Below are positions 1 to 3,775 of a stretch of DNA of 5,366 nt, piece by piece. The notes below the pieces were generated by a model. It did not search any database, had not been told where the DNA came from, and was given only the letters and a program-made list of their open reading frames with translations. The first letter of the stretch is position 1. Every line of letters starts with the position of its first letter. The stretch spans positions 1-5,366 of the forward strand of contig CALDLZ010000375.1 of the NCBI GenBank assembly GCA_937915335.1, read 5' to 3'. The position numbers and the translations under genes are program-made. Source of the DNA: an uncultured Faecalibacterium sp. GTDB taxonomy: Bacteria; Bacillota; Clostridia; Oscillospirales; Ruminococcaceae.

Positions 1-2
1 CC

Positions 3-368
3 CAGCGGGACCGCCTGCAGGAACTGCAGGCTCAGGCCGACACCCTGGCCGATCTGCTGGAGATCGAATCCAATCTGAGTGACGTGCAGTATCAGATCGA
101 GAGCTGGCAGAGCCAGTTGGACTGGTACAGCAATCAGGTCTCCTGCTGCACCGTCTACGTCACCCTGAACGAAGTGGAGACCCTGACCCCCACCAGCAAC
201 AGCTTCGGCTCCAAGCTGCTGGACGCTCTGCGCAATGGCTGGTCCGGCTTCGTCTCCGGCGCGCAGAATGTGGTGGTGTTCCTTGTGGGCGCATGGCCCG
301 CCATCCTCATTGGTGCCATCTGCGGCGTGATCTTCTACCGTGCCCGCCACCCCAGAAAGAAAAAGTAA
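3..368 (+). CDS. C-terminal part of a DUF4349-type membrane-anchored protein (5' end outside window)
   Basis: The frame is open from the window edge and ends at TAA 366-368, leaving 121 visible residues; the start is upstream of the window. The visible part opens with a Gln/Leu/Glu-rich amphipathic stretch (about residues 1-45) that looks like a coiled coil. It includes the pattern LLEIESNLSDVQYQIE followed by a short beta-type segment (VSCCTVYVTLNEVE). A linker, one hydrophobic membrane segment (about residues 89-112, NVVVFLVGAWPAILIGAICG) and a basic tail ending RKKK follow. This order (helical hairpin, TVxVTL strand, C-terminal membrane helix, cytosolic Lys/Arg tail) is what I know of DUF4349 proteins, which often begin with a lipoprotein or signal sequence. 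The function of that family is not established, so none is assigned. No terminator is visible between its stop and the tRNA promoter 18 bases on, so readthrough into the tRNA is possible. Confidence 0.72.
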   Translation, partial: QRDRLQELQAQADTLADLLEIESNLSDVQYQIESWQSQLDWYSNQVSCCTVYVTLNEVETLTPTSNSFGSKLLDALRNGWSGFVSGAQNVVVFLVGAWPAILIGAICGVIFYRARHPRKKK

Positions 369-386
369 AAAACTTTCTGAAACCCC

Positions 387-415
387 TTGACATTCACCCC
401 GCCCTGTGGTATTAT
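387..415 (+). promoter_or_regulatory. Sigma-A-type promoter of the initiator tRNA gene
   Basis: A perfect -35 box TTGACA (387-392) is followed by exactly 17 bases and then TATTAT (410-415), one mismatch from the consensus -10. Transcription should start near 421-424, about 35 bases before the tRNA. Such a strong promoter suits a stable RNA gene. Confidence 0.88.
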
Positions 416-424
416 ACTTGAGCA

Positions 425-441
425 GTCAGCGAGAGGCTGAC
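425..441 (+). other. Hairpin in the 5' leader of the pre-tRNA
   Basis: GTCAGC (425-430) and GCTGAC (436-441) are perfect complements around a five-base GAGAG loop. The hairpin begins within a few bases of the predicted transcription start and ends 16 bases before the mature tRNA, so it would lie in the leader removed by RNase P. It may protect the 5' end or assist processing; that role is inference. Confidence 0.5.
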
Positions 442-457
442 GCAGACAAGTAAATAT

Positions 458-534
<77 letters not shown>

Positions 535-536
535 CC

Positions 537-572
537 AAGCATCTTGAAGCAATTCAAGGTGCTTTTTCTTTT
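537..572 (+). terminator. Intrinsic terminator of the tRNA-fMet transcript
   Basis: AGCATCTTGAA (538-548) pairs with TTCAAGGTGCT (553-563), with one T-G wobble and a GCAA loop. It is followed by TTTTCTTTT (564-572). It starts three bases after the CCA end. Confidence 0.9.
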
Positions 573-593
573 GCGTTTTGTCGTGATCATATC

Positions 594-638
594 AAAAAAG
601 AGCGGAGCCGTACCCTTCCGGGTGTACAGCTCCGCTCT
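594..638 (-). terminator. Intrinsic terminator of metK
   Basis: Read on the - strand, AGAGCGGAGC (638-629) pairs perfectly with GCTCCGCTCT (608-599). An inner GTAC/GTAC and CC/GG extension lies in the apical part, and six T follow (599-594). It begins 15 bases after the metK stop. It faces the tRNA terminator, and about 20 bases of sequence without visible signals separate the two. Confidence 0.88.
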
Positions 639-653
639 CTCGTTTTGCCTTAT

Positions 654-1808
654 TTACAGCTCAGCCACGGCAGCCTTGAGCTCCTCCACGCGGTCAGTGT
701 TCTCCCACTTCACGCCCAGATCCTCACGGCCCATATGACCATAAGCGGCCAGCTTGCGGTAGATGGGCTTGCGCAGGTCGAGGTCACGGATGATGGCGGC
801 AGGGGTCAGGTCAAAGACCTTCTCCACAGCCTGTTCGATCTTCTCGTCGGCCACAGTACCGGTGCCGAAGGTGTCCACCATGATGGACACAGGCTTTGCC
901 ACGCCGATGGCGTAAGCGACCTGCACCTCGCACTGCTTTGCCAGACCGGCAGCCACGATGTTCTTAGCCACCCAGCGGGTCGCATAAGCGGCACTGCGGT
1001 CCACCTTGCTGGGATCCTTGCCGGAGAATGCGCCGCCGCCATGGCGTGCATAGCCGCCGTAGGTATCGACGATGATCTTACGGCCGGTCAGGCCGGAATC
1101 GCCCTGAGGGCCGCCCACGACAAAGCGGCCGGTGGGGTTGATGTAGTACTTGGTGTTCTCGTCCAGCAGCTCGGCGGGGATGGTGGCCTTGATGACCTTC
1201 TCCATGATGTCAGCACGCAGCTGCTCCATAGGCACGGTCTCGCTGTGCTGGCTCGAGATAACAACAGTGTCCACACGGACAGGCTTGTTATTCTCGTCGT
1301 ACTCCACGGTGACCTGGCTCTTGCCGTCCGGGCGCAGGTAATCCAGCTCGCCGCTCTTGCGCACCTCGGTCAGCTTCTTGGCCAGCTTGTGGGCCAGGCT
1401 GATGGGCATGGGCATCAGTTCGGGGGTCTCGTCGCAGGCATAGCCGAACATCATGCCCTGGTCGCCTGCACCGCCCACCTGATCGTTGGTGCCCAGTGCG
1501 ATATCGGGGCTCTGGCCGTCGATGTTGGAGATGACAGCGCAGGTATCGGCGTCAAAGCCGAACTTTGCGCGGGTATAGCCGATGTCAGAGACGACCTCGC
1601 GGACGATCTTCTGGAAATCGACATAGCAGCTGGTGGTGATCTCGCCCATAATGTGGATCATGCCCGTGGAAGCGCAGGTCTCGCAGGCCACGCGTGCGTC
1701 GGGATCGTGGGTCAGGATCTCGTCCAGAATGGCATCGGAGATCTGGTCGCAGATCTTGTCGGGATGCCCTTCGGTGACGGACTCGGAAGTAAACAGATGT
1801 CTTGCCAT
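654..1808 (-). CDS. metK: S-adenosylmethionine synthase MetK
   Basis: Makes S-adenosylmethionine from methionine and ATP, releasing phosphate and diphosphate, in the cytosol. The 384-residue product has the family's usual length. ATP/metal-binding GHPDK is at residues 14-18 (His15, Asp17). The first signature [11 protein letters not shown] is at 113-123, GLTGRK at 239-244, and the glycine-rich phosphate loop [20 protein letters not shown] at 256-275. No expected conserved block is missing. The frame stays open for 23 more codons upstream (to 1877), but that extension has no ribosome binding site and begins inside the riboswitch terminator. The ATG at 1808 has GGAGGA seven bases before it and gives the conserved N-terminus [18 protein letters not shown]. 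The gene is preceded by its own promoter and SAM-I riboswitch and followed by a terminator, so it is probably monocistronic. Confidence 0.98.
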   Translation of the reverse strand: MARHLFTSESVTEGHPDKICDQISDAILDEILTHDPDARVACETCASTGMIHIMGEITTSCYVDFQKIVREVVSDIGYTRAKFGFDADTCAVISNIDGQSPDIALGTNDQVGGAGDQGMMFGYACDETPELMPMPISLAHKLAKKLTEVRKSGELDYLRPDGKSQVTVEYDENNKPVRVDTVVISSQHSETVPMEQLRADIMEKVIKATIPAELLDENTKYYINPTGRFVVGGPQGDSGLTGRKIIVDTYGGYARHGGGAFSGKDPSKVDRSAAYATRWVAKNIVAAGLAKQCEVQVAYAIGVAKPVSIMVDTFGTGTVADEKIEQAVEKVFDLTPAAIIRDLDLRKPIYRKLAAYGHMGREDLGVKWENTDRVEELKAAVAEL

Positions 1809-1815
1809 AAATTTG

Positions 1816-1821
1816 TCCTCC
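1816..1821 (-). promoter_or_regulatory. metK ribosome binding site (decides the start)
   Basis: GGAGGA on the - strand, seven bases before the ATG at 1808. It supports the 384-residue product over the longer frame opening at 1877, where no such site exists. Confidence 0.9.
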
Positions 1822-1875
1822 ATGTGTGTGGTGAATTCTTCTACAGCTTCATACACGTCCATCAAGAATTCGCGC

Positions 1876-1910
1876 AAACAAAAACGCTCAGAACCGAAGC
1901 TCTGAGCGTT
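1876..1910 (-). terminator. Riboswitch-controlled attenuator upstream of metK
   Basis: A twelve-pair stem joins AACGCTCAGAGC (1910-1899) to GTTCTGAGCGTT (1894-1883), with one G-T wobble. The loop is TTCG closed by C-G, the extra-stable UUCG tetraloop. A T-rich run (TTTTTGTTT, 1884-1876) overlaps and follows the 3' arm. It lies five bases after the aptamer's closing helix, the standard position of the S-box expression platform. TTCGGTT (1898-1892) within it is complementary to AACCGAA (1929-1923) in the aptamer, a likely antiterminator pairing. Confidence 0.93.
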
Positions 1911-1915
1911 GCACT

Positions 1916-2012
1916 CTTATCTTTCGGTTTTCCCGCAGGATTTGGCACCTTATGCTCATCGCACAGGTTGTCGGGCTTCACAGGGCCTGTCCCCTCAGCC
2001 GCTCTTGATAAG
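1916..2012 (-). ncRNA. SAM-I (S-box) riboswitch aptamer of metK
   Basis: Read on the - strand, the segment is closed by P1: CTTATC (2012-2007) with GATAAG (1921-1916). It contains the S-box landmarks in order: CAAGAG, GGCTGAGGGG, ACAGGCCC, TGTGAAGCCC, GACAACCTGTG, AAGGTGCCAAATCCTGCGG and CGAAAGATAAG. These are the conserved kink-turn, SAM-binding core and P3/P4 elements of the SAM-I class. In this class, bound SAM stabilises P1 and favours the downstream terminator, so high SAM lowers synthesis of the SAM synthase. The terminator is present at 1910-1876 and the promoter at 2068-2040. I assigned it from sequence landmarks, without a covariance-model search. Confidence 0.96.
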
Positions 2013-2039
2013 TCGGTATTCAGTTGTTTTCCGAGAAGT

Positions 2040-2068
2040 ATCTTATCATCTCTTCGTCGAATTGTCAA
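2040..2068 (-). promoter_or_regulatory. metK promoter
   Basis: On the - strand, a perfect TTGACA (2068-2063) is followed by 17 bases and TAAGAT (2045-2040), a four-of-six match to the -10 consensus. Transcription would begin near 2034-2031, about 20 bases before the riboswitch. AT-rich sequence (TCTAAAATAA, 2090-2081) lies upstream. Confidence 0.78.
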
Positions 2069-2120
2069 TAACAGTCCGACTTATTTTAGACAAGACGCTA
2101 AAATTGATAAACTTTATTTC

Positions 2121-2786
2121 TTAGTAGCCCTTGGCCTGCTCGCCGTTCAGGAGTTTGACAGCGCGGGAAGTACCCAGACGGTCAGCACCCAGAGCGAGGA
2201 ACTTTTCCATATCTTCCACGGTGGAGATGCCGCCAGCGGCCTTGACCTTGCAGCGACCATGCACACCCTTGACCATCAGCTCCACATCGTGGAAGGTTGC
2301 GCCTGCGGTGGAGAAGCCAGTGCTGGTCTTGATGTAGTCAGCGCCTGCCTCGCAGACGATGTCGCACATCTTTTCCTTTTCCTCGTCGGTCAGCAGGCAG
2401 GTCTCAATGATGACCTTGAGCACCTTATCGCCCACAGCCTGCTTGACAGCACGGATATCCTCACGGACAGCGTCATACTCCTTATTCTTCAGGCGGCCGA
2501 TGTTGATGACCATGTCCACCTCGGAAGCGCCATTCTCAATGGCCTTCTTGGCCTCGAATGCCTTGGACTCAGTGTCCATTGCACCCAGAGGGAAGCCGAC
2601 TACACAGCACACCGGGATGCGGCCTGCCATATATTCCACAGCCTGTTTGACATAGCAGGTGTTGATGCAGATGGATGCGGTGTGGTTGGCGATGGCCTCA
2701 TCGCAGATGGTCTGGATCTGGGGCCAGGTTGCCTCGGGCTTCAGCAGGGTGTGATCGACATGGGAGAGAATCTCTTCACGGGTCAT
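2121..2786 (-). CDS. deoC: Deoxyribose-phosphate aldolase DeoC
   Basis: Class I aldolase that reversibly cleaves 2-deoxy-D-ribose 5-phosphate into glyceraldehyde 3-phosphate and acetaldehyde, the last step of deoxynucleoside breakdown in the cytosol. The 221-residue protein matches the short bacterial DeoC form. The N-terminus has the typical HVDHTLLKP (9-17). Catalytic residues seen are Asp91 in EVDMVINIG, the Schiff-base Lys153 in YIKTSTGFS, and Lys182 in VKAAGGI. CVVGFPLGA (61-69) is also typical. The frame is open up to 3002, but the ATG at 2786 is preceded by GGAGGA at seven bases and gives the family N-terminus. It lies 14 bases after a small membrane ORF, whose stop lies just before the deoC ribosome binding site, so translation may be coupled. 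No deoxynucleoside phosphorylase or phosphopentomutase gene is nearby. I see no clear intrinsic terminator between deoC and the metK promoter. Confidence 0.97.
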   Translation of the reverse strand: MTREEILSHVDHTLLKPEATWPQIQTICDEAIANHTASICINTCYVKQAVEYMAGRIPVCCVVGFPLGAMDTESKAFEAKKAIENGASEVDMVINIGRLKNKEYDAVREDIRAVKQAVGDKVLKVIIETCLLTDEEKEKMCDIVCEAGADYIKTSTGFSTAGATFHDVELMVKGVHGRCKVKAAGGISTVEDMEKFLALGADRLGTSRAVKLLNGEQAKGY

Positions 2787-2793
2787 GTTGTTT

Positions 2794-2799
2794 TCCTCC
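2794..2799 (-). promoter_or_regulatory. deoC ribosome binding site
   Basis: GGAGGA on the - strand, seven bases before ATG 2786. It directly follows the TGA (2803-2801) of the preceding small ORF, the arrangement expected for translational coupling, and fixes the deoC start well inside the longer open frame. Confidence 0.85.
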
Positions 2800-2800
2800 A

Positions 2801-2938
2801 TCAATTCTTGCTGGCACGGCGGACTTTTGCCATGCCCACAGCGCTCAGTGCGATTGCCGTTACAGAAGCGGTGGCACCAATGATGCCCAGGACCAGACCG
2901 GAAACCAGGAATGCAAAACCTTTCAAACCACGTTTCAT
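2801..2938 (-). CDS. Small single-pass membrane protein, 45 residues, unknown function
   Basis: I do not recognise this gene. The frame starts at ATG 2938, ends at TGA 2803-2801, and has a textbook ribosome binding site GGAGGT (2952-2947) eight bases upstream. The product begins MKRGLKGFAFLVSGLVLG, continues IIGATASVTAIALSAVGMAK and ends VRRASKN. It thus has a short basic N-terminus, one long hydrophobic Gly/Ala/Ser-rich segment (about residues 8-36) and a basic C-terminal tail (Lys38, Arg40, Arg41, Lys44). This fits a single membrane helix with a small-residue face (GLVLGIIGA) that could pack against another helix, or an uncleaved signal-like peptide. It lies 60 bases after the GtrA-like gene and 14 bases before deoC on the same strand, probably in one transcript. 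The strong ribosome binding site, coding-like codons and membrane profile argue for a real gene. A partner role with the GtrA-like membrane protein is only a guess. Confidence 0.72.
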   Translation of the reverse strand: MKRGLKGFAFLVSGLVLGIIGATASVTAIALSAVGMAKVRRASKN

Positions 2939-2946
2939 AATACCGT

Positions 2947-2952
2947 ACCTCC
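2947..2952 (-). promoter_or_regulatory. Ribosome binding site of the 45-residue ORF
   Basis: GGAGGT on the - strand, eight bases before ATG 2938. It is among the strongest ribosome binding sites in the window and the main reason to believe the small ORF is translated. Confidence 0.75.
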
Positions 2953-2965
2953 AAAATTATATTCG

Positions 2966-2998
2966 GATCATTTTCCCGCCTGTGACGGGAAAACGATC
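2966..2998 (-). other. Thirteen-pair RNA hairpin between the GtrA-like gene and the small ORF
   Basis: On the - strand GATCGTTTTCCCG (2998-2986) pairs with CGGGAAAATGATC (2978-2966) around the loop TCACAGG. Twelve pairs are Watson-Crick and one is a G-T wobble. On the + strand that wobble becomes an A x C mismatch, so the structure is best as - strand RNA, the coding direction. It abuts the TGA of the GtrA-like gene (3001-2999). No T-run follows (TGATCCGAATATAATTTT), so it is not a standard intrinsic terminator. It may stabilise or process the mRNA, or act as a weak terminator that sets the ratio of upstream to downstream gene product. Confidence 0.6.
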
Positions 2999-3592
2999 TC
3001 ACTTCTTCTTTTTGAACACGATCAGCTTACTGAACACATAATTCAGCACGATAACGATCACGTTCGAGAACACCTTGACGCACAGGCCCCAGAGGGACTG
3101 GGCAGCACCTGCGGCCACAAAGACAGCCGTGGGGCCGTCGGCACCGCCGATGACAGCGATTGCCGCACTGGAATCCGCCGTGTGGACCACGGTGGATGTG
3201 ATGCCCGCCAGCGTTTCGGGGTGCAGGTGGGTGAACACGCCCGTCAGCAGGCTCTCCATCCAAGCCGTGCCCTGAGCCGCCAGAAGGTTTCCGCCGATCA
3301 TCATAATGGCGGCATCCAGTACCATAGTGCCCAAGCGGCAGGTGACAAATGCACCAAACTCCTTCGCCATGGCTCTGCCCCTGGTTTTGCTGTTGAACAC
3401 AAAGGCCCGGTTGGTGGCATAGGCAAACAGGATGCAGATGACATTATCCAGAATGTTGCCCCAGCTGTTGGCGGCGGTGTAGCCGAACAGCCGGTTGAAC
3501 AGCGCATACAGCACGATGTTCAGCAGGGTGGTCAGCACGCCGAAGATCAGGTAGGAGATTACCTCCCAATGCTTCTTGAACCAGTTAATCAT
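2999..3592 (-). CDS. GtrA-like membrane protein with a GGADGPTA-bearing insertion
   Basis: The 197-residue protein has GtrA-family features. An N-terminal amphipathic start (MINWFKKHWEVISYLIFG) leads into membrane segments at about 11-36 and 46-66, with the typical NVICILFAYATNRAFVF (50-66). The third is about 79-104 (EFGAFVTCRLGTMVLD), and the last about 171-193 has the characteristic VLNYVFSKLIVFKK ending. GtrA proteins are usually around 120-150 residues with four membrane helices and are implicated in moving lipid-linked sugars across the membrane for cell-surface glycan synthesis. Here about 65 extra residues (roughly 105-170) lie between helices three and four. They contain AIAVIGGADGPTAVF (144-158), a motif I know from the beta subunit of Na+-translocating decarboxylases. 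The ATG at 3592 has GGAAGG about nine bases upstream. No convincing promoter is visible; the preceding gene ends in a strong terminator and a dispersed repeat lies between. The substrate is unknown. Confidence 0.82.
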   Translation of the reverse strand: MINWFKKHWEVISYLIFGVLTTLLNIVLYALFNRLFGYTAANSWGNILDNVICILFAYATNRAFVFNSKTRGRAMAKEFGAFVTCRLGTMVLDAAIMMIGGNLLAAQGTAWMESLLTGVFTHLHPETLAGITSTVVHTADSSAAIAVIGGADGPTAVFVAAGAAQSLWGLCVKVFSNVIVIVLNYVFSKLIVFKKKK

Positions 3593-3630
3593 ACAGTCGA
3601 ACCTTCCTCGTCCAGTCCAAAGTTCCCGGT

Positions 3631-3692
3631 TTTGCCAAGGGCTCCCCTATTAGGGGAGCTGGCAAAGCCGCAAGGCTTTGACTGAGAGGTTT
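3631..3692. repeat. Dispersed palindromic repeat with two hairpins
   Basis: On the + strand, GCTCCCC (3641-3647) pairs with GGGGAGC (3653-3659) around a TATTA loop. TTTGCC (3631-3636) pairs with GGCAAA (3661-3666), extending this first hairpin. A second hairpin, CAAAGCC (3663-3669) with GGCTTTG (3674-3680), has a GCAA (GNRA-type) loop and competes for the same GCAAA bases. The tail ACTGAGAGGTTT (3681-3692) completes it. The layout (GGGGAGCT, then a variable hairpin, then ACTGAGAGGTTT) matches an intergenic repeat I recall as scattered widely in Faecalibacterium and relatives. Only one copy is in this window, so repetition cannot be shown here. It lies between the ispH-S1 terminator and the GtrA-like gene. 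Confidence 0.65.
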
Positions 3693-3735
3693 AATAAAAA
3701 ACAGCCCCGCCGCCGTTACCCGGCAACGGGGCTGT
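3693..3735 (-). terminator. Intrinsic terminator of the ispH-S1 transcript
   Basis: On the - strand ACAGCCCCG (3735-3727) pairs perfectly with CGGGGCTGT (3709-3701). An inner GCCG/CGGC pairing lies at the top, and a T-rich run (TTTTTATT) follows. It is 40 bases after the ispH-S1 stop; those 40 bases hold nothing else I recognise. Confidence 0.92.
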
Positions 3736-3775
3736 AGTCGCATTGTGTCTGAGACTTTAGCGAACCACGGACTGA

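Noticed and set aside
1809..1877. N-terminal extension of MetK starting at 1877
   Set aside because: It begins in the T-run of the riboswitch terminator, lacks a ribosome binding site and is outside the family's conserved N-terminus. GGAGGA before ATG 1808 decides the start.
1862..2068. 68-codon - strand frame in the metK leader
   Set aside because: It overlaps the SAM-I aptamer and terminator, whose conserved bases explain the sequence. There is no ribosome binding site or protein-like composition.
2083..2104. AT-rich inverted repeat ATTTTAG/CTAAAAT after deoC as a terminator
   Set aside because: The stem is short and almost all A-T, the loop is eight bases and there is no following T-run. 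It may just be AT-rich DNA upstream of the metK promoter.
2956..2961. Perfect TATAAT on the - strand upstream of the small ORF as a promoter
   Set aside because: No acceptable -35 box lies 16-18 bases upstream, and a start six to eight bases downstream would fall inside the ribosome binding site GGAGGT.
2787..3002. N-terminal extension of DeoC up to 3002
   Set aside because: The extra 72 residues are an out-of-frame reading of the small membrane ORF and its leader. The true start at 2786 has a good ribosome binding site and the family N-terminus.
645..3041. Very long open frame (798 codons) on the + strand
   Set aside because: It runs antisense through metK, the SAM riboswitch and deoC. Its protein is a Leu/Ala/His/Asp-rich composition typical of the mirror frame of GC-rich genes, and it has no ribosome binding site or recognisable domain. 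The openness comes from codon bias of the real genes.
2675..3685. 336-codon + strand frame over the GtrA-like gene and small ORF
   Set aside because: Antisense to the well-supported GtrA-like membrane gene; low-complexity composition and no family resemblance.
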